Below are positions 1 through 9,303 of a stretch of 47,932 bases of DNA, piece after piece. The first letter of the stretch is position 1, and the number at the start of each line of letters is the position of its first letter. The stretch comes from an uncultured bacterium. GTDB taxonomy: Bacteria > UBP6 > UBA1177 > JAKLFG01. The notes under the pieces are model-generated. The model was given only the letters and a program-made list of their open reading frames with translations. It made no database searches and was not told the DNA's origin. The position numbers and the translations under genes were made by a program. The stretch spans positions 1 through 47,932 of the forward strand of contig CALMRE010000267.1 of NCBI GenBank assembly GCA_937871295.1, in the 5' to 3' direction.

Positions 1-1
1 T

Positions 2-2416
2 GACGGAGTCTACAAACAAGACACTTGGGAATGGAACGGATCTAGCTGGAAATTGATAATACCAACCGATCTTGAAGGCGATGGGAACCCAGCTCCTAGG
101 TCAAATCACACTATAGTCTTCGACTCCATCAGAGGAAAGATATTGCTTTGGGGGGGAGCAGCAACGAACACGTCACGATACGATGACTTCTGGGAGTGGA
201 ACGGCGTGCGTTGGAAAAAAATCCAGCCCGCCGACCCTGATGGAGATGGAAACCCCGCGCCGAGATTGAGCCATGCCATGAGTTACGACATTAGTAGCAA
301 GAAAGCCATTCTGTTTGGCGGTAGTACATGGGATGGTAATCTTTCAGATACTTGGGAATGGGACAGCGGAGCCAATGGCCGGCCCGCCCACCTCATGGAA
401 ACCGTTTTCGCCTCATCGGGCGCCAGCACATCCGAAACCACCCTCATGTCCATCACCGGGACCTTCTACGCCGGCGGAACCGGCTATTCCGGCCCCAACT
501 GCGGCGCGATAAACGGCGCCAAAATGATGGTCTGGAACACCGCCTACAAAAACGGCGCATGGCTCGATATCGCCGCCAATACCGCCACCAGTACCACCCC
601 CCAGAAAATATCCTTCACCACCACCGACCCCTCCCTCATGAACCACCTCTTCTTCGGCGACAATCGCTCCATCAACATCGCCGTCGCACCCATCTCCACG
701 AACGGCTGCGGCACCGACATGGGCTCCATCTCTACCGACTACGCTGAAGTGACCGTTCGTTACTCCATCGACCCGGAAGCCCTACCGCCCGATGTAGAGC
801 CATCGGACCACTACTACATCAGCCCCGACACCAAGACATGGCAGAATGCACGCCAGACCTGCCGGAACATGGGCGGCGATCTGGTCATCATCAACAGCGA
901 CCTCGAACAACGCAACCTTGAGACCCTCCTTGATCCCACTGTTAATTACTGGATCGGCGCTACCGATTCGGCGACAGAGGGCGATTGGCGTTGGGTTGAC
1001 GGCACACGATTCTGGCTGGGGACTGCATCGGGAACCGCCTACGGTTATCAGAATTGGTATCCAGCCCAACCTGATGATTATTCCGCTGTTCAAGATCATG
1101 CAAGAATATGGGCGAATCTGGGGTTCAAGTGGGATGATGCCGATGGTAACGGATCGGCCTACTACATCTGTGAGTTCTCCGACGAATTCCTGACCTGCGG
1201 CGATGGCATCCGGCAGGAATACGAGGAATGCGATGACGGGAACACCGATAACACCGATGACTGCGTAAGTTGCAAAAATGCATTCTGCGGTGACGGCCAC
1301 CTTCAAGCCGGCGTTGAGGAATGCGATGACGGGAACACCGTCAATACCGACGCCTGCGTACAATGTAAGCCCGCCGCCTGCGGTGACGGTTTTGTCTGGG
1401 CGGGCAACGAGCAGTGCGATGACGGGAACGATATCGACACCGACGCGTGTATCTCTTGCGTGACTGCGATCTGCGGAGATGGCATCATCCGAACCGGCGT
1501 CGAAGAGTGCGATGACGCCAATATCGATAACAGTGACGACTGTGTTGCCCCGTGCAAGATCGCGGTTTGCGGCGACGGATATCGCTGGGAAAGCATGGAA
1601 ACCTGTGACGACGGAAACACGGTGGACGGCGATTACTGTAACAGCGACTGTAGCAATTATTTGATCCCGACCAACAAGATCATTGTGACTGCATTCGGAG
1701 ATATCAATCGAGACGGATGGGCACCAACCGAGGATATCTGTCCCGGCCTTGTCGATCTGACCGGAAAACTTTGTAGTCCCGATGATTATAGCGAAACGAA
1801 TACCGAATACTACATCGCCGCAAAACAGGCGTATGTATTCTTCGACTCAAACAATTTTAACAATTTCTATGGATTCAGTATAATACAAAATGGCACGGCA
1901 ATCATTCAATATCCTCCGTATGATGGATCATATCCTAGTTCTTCAGAGCAACTCTGGGTGCTCGATGCGAACAACGACATCGGAAACATAACTGTGCGGA
2001 TATTGGAGAATGGTATAGAGTACGATCCCTCTTGCGTGAAGGATTATCTCCGCATCTTTACCTGTAATTCTTTTTCTCACGGACCGGTACCTTCCAATTG
2101 CAACATCGAAGCAAGATATCAAGGCAGCGAACTTCCCGCAAGCGTCAACTATCCAACCAACCATATGGGGACACGATTCATTTCGGATACAACTAACACA
2201 TATGATGGATTTAAGCTGTTGGCAAATGGTGTGACGTATATGTCTGATCCCTTTAACGACTATTTAAATGATATGGATCAGTACCTAGATATTGTTTCTC
2301 AGCAATCACCAACTAACATTTCCTTTCAAATACTTTCTCTTGAACATCAATTCTATTATTTGCCAACATCACGAACCGGCGATTATCTATTCCTCTACAG
2401 TTGTCCGCCGCAATGA
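2..2416 (+). CDS. Partial mosaic surface protein: Kelch, C-type lectin, Myxococcus Cys-rich repeats
   Basis: The reading frame is open to the left edge (D-G-V-Y-K-Q-D-T-W-E-W-N...), so the start lies upstream. The TTG at 53 is only an internal Leu. Kelch-type blades recur at the N-terminus (GNPAPR..H...., LLWGG/ILFGG, DFWEWNG, DTWEWDSG). A Gly/Ser/Thr-rich beta region follows. A C-type lectin fold lies at about nt 806-1188 (WIGATD, W-V-D-G, QNWYPAQPDD, KWDDADG...YYICEF). Five CGDG-x(5-8)-ECDDGN-type cysteine-rich repeats (DUF4215, known from myxobacterial surface proteins) span about nt 1195-1655. The C-terminal 250 residues are unassigned and AT-richer. The role is probably a secreted or surface-attached binding protein; the ligand is unknown. 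Domain calls are from visible motifs; the whole-protein function is inference. Confidence 0.85.
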   Translation, partial: DGVYKQDTWEWNGSSWKLIIPTDLEGDGNPAPRSNHTIVFDSIRGKILLWGGAATNTSRYDDFWEWNGVRWKKIQPADPDGDGNPAPRLSHAMSYDISSKKAILFGGSTWDGNLSDTWEWDSGANGRPAHLMETVFASSGASTSETTLMSITGTFYAGGTGYSGPNCGAINGAKMMVWNTAYKNGAWLDIAANTATSTTPQKISFTTTDPSLMNHLFFGDNRSINIAVAPISTNGCGTDMGSISTDYAEVTVRYSIDPEALPPDVEPSDHYYISPDTKTWQNARQTCRNMGGDLVIINSDLEQRNLETLLDPTVNYWIGATDSATEGDWRWVDGTRFWLGTASGTAYGYQNWYPAQPDDYSAVQDHARIWANLGFKWDDADGNGSAYYICEFSDEFLTCGDGIRQEYEECDDGNTDNTDDCVSCKNAFCGDGHLQAGVEECDDGNTVNTDACVQCKPAACGDGFVWAGNEQCDDGNDIDTDACISCVTAICGDGIIRTGVEECDDANIDNSDDCVAPCKIAVCGDGYRWESMETCDDGNTVDGDYCNSDCSNYLIPTNKIIVTAFGDINRDGWAPTEDICPGLVDLTGKLCSPDDYSETNTEYYIAAKQAYVFFDSNNFNNFYGFSIIQNGTAIIQYPPYDGSYPSSSEQLWVLDANNDIGNITVRILENGIEYDPSCVKDYLRIFTCNSFSHGPVPSNCNIEARYQGSELPASVNYPTNHMGTRFISDTTNTYDGFKLLANGVTYMSDPFNDYLNDMDQYLDIVSQQSPTNISFQILSLEHQFYYLPTSRTGDYLFLYSCPPQ

Positions 2417-2438
2417 CCATTATTTCGAGGTGTCCGCT

Positions 2439-3164
2439 ATGAAAATCCTCTTCATCACTCCCCACAAAGGCGAATCGGCGAAGAACGCCGTTACACTGCC
2501 CCCGTTCGACGGCACGGTGACGGTCGACACGCTCGACCTGCGCGGCGACGACCTCAACGCGATGCCGTTTTCCGCGGTGCGGGCGCTCCTTGAGAAGCAC
2601 CGCGACCGGATCGCGGCGGCCGACATCCTCCATTCGTTCAGCGCCGTCGCACTTATCCTGCGGCCCCTTTTCCCGACGACGCTCATCGTGACGCTTCCCG
2701 ACACGAAGACGGTCGCCTCCTTCCTCCCCCACCCCGGCGAACCGGGTATCGAGTTGCTTCCCGCCGCCGAATGCCGCGACGCCGCGACACTGACCACCCA
2801 CTACACCCGTATCCTCAACAACAAGAAACGGCGCGACAAACGGCCGTGGGGTTCGTGGGAATCGCTCCGGCTCATGGATGACCATAAAGTGAAGCATATT
2901 TATGTCGCCCCCGGCGAGAAACTGTCGCTTCAACTGCACCACCGCCGCAGCGAGGTCTGGACCGTCGTCGCCGGGTCCGGCACCATCACCGTCGGCGATC
3001 AGGCGCTTCCGGCCGTACCCGGCACGGTCTTCATCATCGGCAAAGAGCAGGTTCACCGCGCCGAGGGGGGCCCCGACGGGCTCCATTTTATCGAAGTGCA
3101 GACCGGCGACTATCTGGGCGAGGATGACATAGTCCGTCTCGAGGACCGGTACGGCCGCTCCTGA
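2439..3164 (+). CDS. Rossmann-like N-terminus fused to type II mannose-6-phosphate isomerase cupin
   Basis: A 241-residue protein. The ATG at 2439 is preceded by GAGG at 2427-2430, which favours it over upstream in-frame starts inside the previous gene. Residues from about 134 match the C-terminal cupin of bifunctional ManC/AlgA enzymes (PWGSWE, VKHIYVAPGEKLSLQLHHRR, EVWTVV, VHR, EVQTGDYLGEDDIVRLEDRY). That domain interconverts fructose-6-P and mannose-6-P using a metal held by Gln/His/Glu/His. Here it is split from the guanylyltransferase, which is encoded alone at 19291-20340. Residues 1-130 begin MKILFITPHKG and look like a glycosyltransferase N-terminal Rossmann half, but no donor-binding half follows. 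The isomerase fold is clear; its substrate and the role of the N-terminal half are inferred. Confidence 0.85.
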   Translation: MKILFITPHKGESAKNAVTLPPFDGTVTVDTLDLRGDDLNAMPFSAVRALLEKHRDRIAAADILHSFSAVALILRPLFPTTLIVTLPDTKTVASFLPHPGEPGIELLPAAECRDAATLTTHYTRILNNKKRRDKRPWGSWESLRLMDDHKVKHIYVAPGEKLSLQLHHRRSEVWTVVAGSGTITVGDQALPAVPGTVFIIGKEQVHRAEGGPDGLHFIEVQTGDYLGEDDIVRLEDRYGRS

Positions 3165-3211
3165 ATCGCCCTCCCGAAACCACGAAAACACCCGAAATGT
3201 GAAGAAAAAAC

Positions 3212-3240
3212 TTGACGAAAGACCCTATTATAATTAACTC
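3212..3240 (+). promoter_or_regulatory. Candidate promoter of the EF-G-2/DsbA operon
   Basis: TTGACG at 3212-3217 lies 17 nt before TAACTC (3235-3240), while a perfect TATAAT (3229-3234) sits only 11 nt after the TTGACG. One of these must be the real -10, and the geometry is unusual. A GGAGGA ribosome site follows at 3274-3279. Confidence 0.45.
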
Positions 3241-3283
3241 TAGGTGCTTGCGATTTTAAGCGCTACGATCATCGGAGGAACGT

Positions 3284-5350
3284 ATGGCATTTTACACGAG
3301 TGACAAGTTACGGAATGTGTGCGTCGCCGGACACGGCACCTCGGGCAAGACCACCCTCGTCGAGTCGCTACTGTTCCAGAGCGGCATCATCAACCGTCAG
3401 GGGACGGTCGAGACGGGCAACACGGTGTCCGATTTCACCGAAGAGGAGACCAACCGGGGCATCTCGATATCGGCGGCGGTCTGTTCGGTCGAATATCGCA
3501 AGAACCTCATCTGTCTGGTCGATGTGCCGGGCTACTTCGACTTCGCGGGCGAGCAGGCGGCGGTCATGCCGTTCTGCGAGTCGGCCCTGCTGACGGTCAA
3601 AGGGACCTCGGGGATCGATGTCGGGACCGAGAAGGCGTTCAACCTCGCGCGCCGCTACGACCGGTCGGTCGCCTTTTTCGTCAACGAGATGGATAAAGAG
3701 AACCTCGCGATGGACGAAGCCATCGACGGCATCGAATCGACGCTGGGCATCCATGTCGCCCCGATGAGTTTCCCCGCCGCGGTCGGCCCCAACGCCGATT
3801 CGGTGGTCGACGTGCTCAGAGGCAAGGTATTCAAATATGTCGACGGCAAACGGGCGGGCGAAAGCGCTCTTTCGGGCGACGCCGCGAACATGGCGGCCGA
3901 ATACAAGACCAAACTCATGGAGGCGGTCGCCGAAAGCGACGAGGCGCTCATGGAGAAATATTTCGCCGACGGCGCGCTCACCGACGAAGAGGTCACCACC
4001 GGTCTGGTCAAGGCCTTCGCCAAGGGGACGCTGTTCCCGCTCTTCTTCGGCGCCCCGAACAAGGGGATCGGCACCGATCTGGTGCTCGAGGCCATTTCCG
4101 ATTTCTTCCCCACCCCGGACAACAAGAAGGATATCACCTACCCCGAAGCGACCGTCACCTTGAACCCGGCCGAGCCGCCGCGCGCCATCGTATTCAAGGT
4201 CAATGTCATCCCGCAGTTCGGCGAGGTCTTCCTCTTCAAGGTCCTCTCCGGCGAGATCGACGAGGCGACCGAATATTATAATGTCAACTCGTCCTCCTCC
4301 GAAAAATTCGGCCAGTTGTTCGTGGTGCGCGGCAAGGATCGCGTCGCGGTCAACAAGGCGGTCGCCGGCCAGATCGCGGCCACCGTGAAACTCAAGAGCA
4401 CCAAGACGGGCGACCAGTTCGTCAAGGACAAGAACGCCCAGCCGATAACGACCAAGCTCATCGAATGGCCCGAAGCGATAGTCCGCGGCGCCTTCGTCGG
4501 CGAATCGAAAGAGGACGCCGACAAGGTGGCGACCAACCTGCGCAAGATGCAGGTCGAGGACGCATCGTTCCGCCTGATCGCCGATCCGGAACTCAAACAG
4601 CTGTTCGTCGACGGACTCGGGGAACTCCACCTCGACGTACTCGCGCGGAAACTGCGCAACCAGTACAAACTCAGTGTCCGCATCGAAGAACCGAAGATAC
4701 CCTACCGCGAGACGATACGCGGCAACGCCGAGACCAGTTACCGCCACAAAAAGCAGACGGGCGGGTCGGGTCAGTTCGCCGAGGTCCATCTGCGCGTCGA
4801 ACCGAATCCGGAAGGGTTCGAGTTCGTCAACGCCATCGTCGGCGGCGTCATCTCCGGCCGCTTCATCCCGGCGGTCGAAAAGGGCGTCCGCGAGGTGATG
4901 GAGGACGGCGTGTTCGCCGGGTACAAATTCATCAACTGCCGCACCACCCTGTTCTTCGGCAAGGAGCACGAGGTCGATTCGAACGAAATGGCGTTCAAGA
5001 TAGCGGCCTCGCAGGCCTTCAAGGACGCCATCATGAAGGCGAAGCCGATACTGCTCGAACCGATCTATATCATCGAGATAACGGTGCCCGATGAATACGC
5101 CGGGGCGATCATGGGAGACATCTCCAGCCGCCGCGGCAAACCGCAGGGGATGGAGGCGCGCGGCAAACAGCAGACCATCAAGGCGCTCATCCCGCTCAAG
5201 GAGATCCACGGCTACTCGACGCAACTCCGCTCCATGACCAACGGCCGCGGCGTCTACACCATCACCTTCTCCCACTACGATCCGGTGCCGCCGGACATCC
5301 AGCAGCGCCTCATGGACGAATATCAGAAATCGCGTTCTCAGCAGGGTTGA
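3284..5350 (+). CDS. Elongation factor G-2 type translational GTPase
   Basis: A 688-residue protein, close to the usual EF-G length. The ATG has GGAGGA 5 nt upstream. G1 is GHGTSGKTT (residues 16-24). G2 contains RGISI (58-62). G3 is DVPGYFDF (80-87), where canonical EF-G has DTPGH. G4 is NEMD (134-137) instead of NKMD. Domain IV/V signatures are present (KKQTGGSGQFAEV, SHYDPVPP). The Tyr in place of the catalytic His is shared with the EF-G-2 subfamily (Thermus EF-G-2 as I recall it). So it is a paralogue of the main EF-G, acting on the ribosome in the cytoplasm, with weaker or different GTPase behaviour expected. It is followed 40 nt later by the thioredoxin-fold protein on the same strand. 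The GTPase family is certain; the exact step in translation is not. Confidence 0.92.
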   Translation: MAFYTSDKLRNVCVAGHGTSGKTTLVESLLFQSGIINRQGTVETGNTVSDFTEEETNRGISISAAVCSVEYRKNLICLVDVPGYFDFAGEQAAVMPFCESALLTVKGTSGIDVGTEKAFNLARRYDRSVAFFVNEMDKENLAMDEAIDGIESTLGIHVAPMSFPAAVGPNADSVVDVLRGKVFKYVDGKRAGESALSGDAANMAAEYKTKLMEAVAESDEALMEKYFADGALTDEEVTTGLVKAFAKGTLFPLFFGAPNKGIGTDLVLEAISDFFPTPDNKKDITYPEATVTLNPAEPPRAIVFKVNVIPQFGEVFLFKVLSGEIDEATEYYNVNSSSSEKFGQLFVVRGKDRVAVNKAVAGQIAATVKLKSTKTGDQFVKDKNAQPITTKLIEWPEAIVRGAFVGESKEDADKVATNLRKMQVEDASFRLIADPELKQLFVDGLGELHLDVLARKLRNQYKLSVRIEEPKIPYRETIRGNAETSYRHKKQTGGSGQFAEVHLRVEPNPEGFEFVNAIVGGVISGRFIPAVEKGVREVMEDGVFAGYKFINCRTTLFFGKEHEVDSNEMAFKIAASQAFKDAIMKAKPILLEPIYIIEITVPDEYAGAIMGDISSRRGKPQGMEARGKQQTIKALIPLKEIHGYSTQLRSMTNGRGVYTITFSHYDPVPPDIQQRLMDEYQKSRSQQG

Positions 5351-5390
5351 TCCTTTTTCACGGCATTTTTGACGGAGGGGTCCGGTGAAC

Positions 5391-7337
5391 ATGCGGCGCC
5401 TTTGGTTCGTTCCTCTCTGCGGCCTGCTGGCCGCGAGCCTTATCTCCACCGCCTGCAGGAAGAAGACCGACGAGGAGCCGGCGCCCGGCGCGGCGGAACC
5501 GGAAAAAGAGAAGAAAGAGGAGGTCTACAACATCGAGATCGCCTCCTCTCCCGTCGTCGGTATCCCCGATGCGCCGGTGACCGTCTTCAATTTCTCCGAC
5601 TTCGAGTGTCCTTTTTCCAAGCGCACCTTCGACACGATGGAGCGCCTGCTCAAGAAATACGACGGGCGGATCGCCTATGTCTACAAGCACTACCCGCTCG
5701 CCACCCACAAGGAGGCGCGCCGCGCCGCCAAAGCGGCCATCGCCGCCGCGAAACAGGACAAGTTCATCGAGATGTACCGGAAACTCTTCGAGAACGGTCA
5801 GTCGATAAGCGCGGACAATCTCACCCTCTGGGCACAGGAACTGGGACTCGATACCGAACGGTTCGCCAAGGACTACGCCGACCCCGACAGCGACCGCCTG
5901 CTTCATGAGGATGTCACGCAGGGGAACATCTTCGGCGTCCGCGGCACCCCCACTCTGTTCATCAACGGCCGCCGTCTTTCGGGCGCCAATTCGCAGCAAC
6001 TCGAACAGCTCGTCGAAGAGGAACTGGAAAAGGGAGAGGCGCTCGCGAAGCGGGGCATCAAGAACATCTACGGCGAACTGACGCGCGAAGGACTTTCCCG
6101 CTATGTGCCGCCCAAACGGCCGCTGCCGGTCGTGCCCGCCGATGTCTACGCGGTCGATCTGCCGCCGCACGCGCCGGTATGGGGCCCGCCGGATGCGCCG
6201 GTGACGGTGGTGCTGTTCACCGATTTCGAATGTCCGTTCTGCGGCCGCATGCACGAGACCTTCACCCAACTGAAAAAGGATTTTGACGGCATGCTGCGGA
6301 TAGTGTTCGTCAACCTGCCGCTCAAATTCCACAACCTCGCGGTGCCGGCCGCCAAAGCGGCGCTGGCCGCCGGACAGCAGGAAAAGTTCTGGGAGATGCA
6401 CGACCGGCTTTTCGCCGATCAGGTCGAGTGGAAGAAAGGGACCAATTTCGATATGTACCTCGACGGTCTGGCGCAGGAACTGAAGATCGATGTGGTGAAG
6501 TTCAAGAAGGACATGGAAGACCCGCGCACCATGGAGATCATCCATCGCGATCTCGCCTTCGCCGATACCGTCGGCGTCCGCGGCACCCCCGGCATCTTCA
6601 TCAACGGCCGCTACGCGAGCGGCGCCTTCCCGCTGGAGACCTTCCAGAAGACCATCCGCGAGGAATTGGAACGGGCGCGGCCGCTTATGGAAAAAGGGCT
6701 GAAGGGCGATCCGCTGTACTACGAACTCATCCGGGAAGGCAAAGCATCGGTCTTCATCAGTCAGCCCGTCCCGGAAGACCCCGACCGGATATACACGGTC
6801 AAAGTGACCGGGCAGGAACCATCGGCCGGGAAAAAGAATGCGCCGGTCACTCTGATAGAATTCACCGATCTTCAGTGCACCCACTGCGCCGCCGCCGCCG
6901 CCGCGGTCGACGCGCTGCAGAAAGAATACCGTGATTCGGTCCGCGTTATCTACAAACAATTCCCGCTCGGCCGGCAGCACCCCGCCGCCGAACCGGCGGC
7001 GCGTCTGCTGCTCGCGGTCAAAAGGCTGTACGGCGACGACCGCTATCAGACGCTCCGCGCCAAACTGCTCGCCGCCCGGACGGAATGGATCGTCGCGGCG
7101 CCGGCCCCGTTTTTCGAGAAGTATGCGAAGGAGATGAAACTCGACTGGTCGAAGATACAGCCGGAGACCGCTTCGGCCGCCGTCGACGAACTGCTCAAGG
7201 AAGATCGCGCCGAAGCGGCCAAGAACGGCGTCCGCGCCGCGCCGACGCTTTTCATCAACGGCCGGAAACTCAACGGTCCGCAATCGCCGGAACGGCTCAA
7301 AGCGCTCGTCGAGCAGTTGCACACACCGAAAAAATAA
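5391..7337 (+). CDS. Lipoprotein-like protein with three tandem DsbA/thioredoxin folds
   Basis: A 648-residue protein. ATG 5391 lies 10 nt after GGAGGGG; GTG 5385 is too close. The N-terminus is a signal sequence ending ISTAC, a plausible lipobox (weak at -3), so it may be anchored in the periplasm. Three DSBA/thioredoxin_4 domains follow. The first has CPFS at residues 73-76, the second CPFC at 281-284, the third CTHC at 496-499. Each has a cis-proline loop and the FINGR motif (GTPTLFINGR, GTPGIFINGR, APTLFINGR). The first domain lacks its second cysteine, so only two are full redox centres. Expected role: thiol-disulfide oxidation or isomerisation of envelope proteins. Three fused DsbA units in one chain is unusual. 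Convergent with the FHA gene. Confidence 0.9.
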   Translation: MRRLWFVPLCGLLAASLISTACRKKTDEEPAPGAAEPEKEKKEEVYNIEIASSPVVGIPDAPVTVFNFSDFECPFSKRTFDTMERLLKKYDGRIAYVYKHYPLATHKEARRAAKAAIAAAKQDKFIEMYRKLFENGQSISADNLTLWAQELGLDTERFAKDYADPDSDRLLHEDVTQGNIFGVRGTPTLFINGRRLSGANSQQLEQLVEEELEKGEALAKRGIKNIYGELTREGLSRYVPPKRPLPVVPADVYAVDLPPHAPVWGPPDAPVTVVLFTDFECPFCGRMHETFTQLKKDFDGMLRIVFVNLPLKFHNLAVPAAKAALAAGQQEKFWEMHDRLFADQVEWKKGTNFDMYLDGLAQELKIDVVKFKKDMEDPRTMEIIHRDLAFADTVGVRGTPGIFINGRYASGAFPLETFQKTIREELERARPLMEKGLKGDPLYYELIREGKASVFISQPVPEDPDRIYTVKVTGQEPSAGKKNAPVTLIEFTDLQCTHCAAAAAAVDALQKEYRDSVRVIYKQFPLGRQHPAAEPAARLLLAVKRLYGDDRYQTLRAKLLAARTEWIVAAPAPFFEKYAKEMKLDWSKIQPETASAAVDELLKEDRAEAAKNGVRAAPTLFINGRKLNGPQSPERLKALVEQLHTPKK

Positions 7338-7354
7338 CTGATACGCCGGGGGTC

Positions 7355-7370
7355 CGCGGGATCATCCGCG
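7355..7370. terminator. Weak hairpin between convergent genes
   Basis: CGCGG-GATCAT-CCGCG forms a 5 bp stem in the 52-nt gap between two convergent genes. There is no T-run on either side, so a termination role is uncertain. Confidence 0.25.
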
Positions 7371-7389
7371 CAGATACCGAGATGCGCTC

Positions 7390-9303
7390 TTACTTGAGCG
7401 CCTTCTTCGATTTCTTGTAGTATTTGTTGTCTTCCGGAACGAGCGTCATGACCTCTTTGAACTTCTCCTTCGCCTTGTCGGGATCGGTCTCCTTGAGCGA
7501 CACCGCCTCCATATAGAGCGTCTTGGCCTTGGCCTCGTCGTAGTCGCCGCCGCCCGAGGCTTTCTTTGATCCAGAATCGCCGCCGCCGGAGGCGAATTCA
7601 TCTTCGCCGCCCGAGGCTTTCTTCGAACCGCCGCCGTCCTTTTTGAGTTCGGCCAGTTCGTCCTTCAGTTTGCCGCCCGATATCTGTTTATCGAAAATGA
7701 TGGCCTTCTTGCTGTCCTTGTCTTCATAGGCCTTCTTGAATTTCTTTATCCGCTCGATGAGGTCCTTCGCCTTTTTGGAGACCTTTTTGTCGGCACCGCC
7801 GGCGACGAGTTCAAGGCGGGAAACGGCGCCGTCGAAGTCCTTCGAGAGGTAGGTGTCCACCGCGCCCTGAATGTCGTCCATCGTGTATTCGGTCTTGGCC
7901 TCGACGATCGGTTCGGGCTTGGGTTCCGGTTTTTTCACAACGACCGGACGGGGTTTCGGTTTCGCCTTTATCTTACCCTTGCTGATGAGCTCCTGCTTGC
8001 GCTTCTCGCGTTCGGCCTGTTCTTTGGCCTGTTCTTTTTTCTTCTCCTCTTTCTCTTTCGCGACGGTCGTCTGGATGGTCTCGACCTTCTGCGCGCCGAC
8101 CTGCGCCTTGAGCGACGCCATCAGTTCGTTCGCCTTCTTACTGGTGGGATCCTCGACCAGCAGGGCCGATATCCGGCGGACCGCGTCGTCGCTCTTGCCG
8201 TTCTTGATGAGTTCTTCGATGGCCGTTATCTCCCAACTCTCGACCTTCTCCTTGCCGACCAGCGCAATCATCTCAGGGTAGAACAGCGAATCGTCGGGTA
8301 TCTTCCTGAAGGCGGCATCCGAATCTTCGATCTTGTTCTCCAGCATGAGTTTCCGGCCCTGTTCGAAGTTGGCCGAATGGACCTTCTCCTTCTGCGCCAG
8401 TTCTTTGTTCTTGGTCACCTCGCGGGTCTTGACGCCCGGATATTTGAAGATGAAGGCGTCTATCAGTTTCTCCGCCTCGGCGAAACCGTTCTCTTCCAGC
8501 AGTTTGTCGATGCTGTCAAGCATATCTTCCTGCTCAAGTTTGAGCTGGAGCTGTTTCTGCTGCTGCTGTTGGGTGTAGAACAGGTAGGAGCCGCCGCCGC
8601 CGACGATGAGCACCATCAGGATCGCGACCCACGCGACCACCGGCGTGCGCGATTTGACGATGACCTCGCCGCCCTCGGCCGCGAGTATGGTCTTGCGGGA
8701 ATACTTTTCCTTGAGGTTCGCATTCATTATCTCGAACCGTATGGTGCGCGCTCCGGCGGTGATCAGGTCGCCGTCGAAAAGGACCACGGAGGTCTCCTTC
8801 TTGCCGTTGACGCGGATACCGTTGCCGCTTCCCATGTCCTCGGCCTTGAAACCGTCGGTGTCGCGGACGATCTTGAAATGTTTGCGGGACACCGAGATAT
8901 CGCTGATGACGAAATCGTTGTCGAGACTGCGGCCGGCGACGACCTCGTCACGGGTGAGTTCAAGCGCCTTGCCCTCATCCTTGCCGTCGATGATGATGAT
9001 GCGGGCGTCGGCGTTCTGCCCCGAAAGCGAGGCGAGATCGATGATGGCGGTCTTTTCGGCGGCCATCCCCTCACCTTCGTCCTCATCCTCGTCACCGAGC
9101 ATCGGGATGCCTCCCGCCGGCGCCGCCGGGGGCTTCTGCGCCGCGGTGGGACGGGGGGGCGGCGGCGGGGGCGGCGTCATAGGGGAAGGTTCGGCGGCGA
9201 GCCCTTCTTTTTTGGCTTTCTCCGCCTTTATCTTTTCGGCCAGTTTTTTGAGATACTCTTTGTCGATGGCCGGCTTGCCGCCTTCCACTTTCTTTTCATC
9301 CAT
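7390..9303 (-). CDS. FHA-domain membrane protein with coiled-coil/TPR tail
   Basis: A 637-residue protein. ATG 9303 is preceded by AGAGAGG; an in-frame TTG 24 nt upstream lacks a site. Order: charged N-terminus, Pro-rich linker (about 43-65), FHA domain (about 98-190, with GRSLDNDF and SRKHF, the phosphothreonine-binding loops), one transmembrane helix (about 221-243), then a Lys/Glu-rich coiled-coil region with TPR-like repeats. The FHA lies cytoplasmic and the tail across the membrane if it follows the positive-inside rule. The C-terminal 45 residues (LYMEAVSL, ...PEDNKYYKK) closely match the end of the TPR protein at 11380-15423. FHA domains read Ser/Thr-kinase phosphorylation; no kinase lies in this window. 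Function is unknown beyond signalling or scaffolding. Confidence 0.85.
   Translation of the reverse strand: MDEKKVEGGKPAIDKEYLKKLAEKIKAEKAKKEGLAAEPSPMTPPPPPPPRPTAAQKPPAAPAGGIPMLGDEDEDEGEGMAAEKTAIIDLASLSGQNADARIIIIDGKDEGKALELTRDEVVAGRSLDNDFVISDISVSRKHFKIVRDTDGFKAEDMGSGNGIRVNGKKETSVVLFDGDLITAGARTIRFEIMNANLKEKYSRKTILAAEGGEVIVKSRTPVVAWVAILMVLIVGGGGSYLFYTQQQQQKQLQLKLEQEDMLDSIDKLLEENGFAEAEKLIDAFIFKYPGVKTREVTKNKELAQKEKVHSANFEQGRKLMLENKIEDSDAAFRKIPDDSLFYPEMIALVGKEKVESWEITAIEELIKNGKSDDAVRRISALLVEDPTSKKANELMASLKAQVGAQKVETIQTTVAKEKEEKKKEQAKEQAEREKRKQELISKGKIKAKPKPRPVVVKKPEPKPEPIVEAKTEYTMDDIQGAVDTYLSKDFDGAVSRLELVAGGADKKVSKKAKDLIERIKKFKKAYEDKDSKKAIIFDKQISGGKLKDELAELKKDGGGSKKASGGEDEFASGGGDSGSKKASGGGDYDEAKAKTLYMEAVSLKETDPDKAKEKFKEVMTLVPEDNKYYKKSKKALK

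Noticed and set aside
2292-2438. Earlier start for the cupin protein
   Set aside because: It overlaps the end of the surface protein gene; ATG 2439 has GAGG at the right distance.
3368-5449. Long minus-strand frame opposite the EF-G-2 gene
   Set aside because: Shadow of a conserved GTPase; composition is atypical and no start site is evident.
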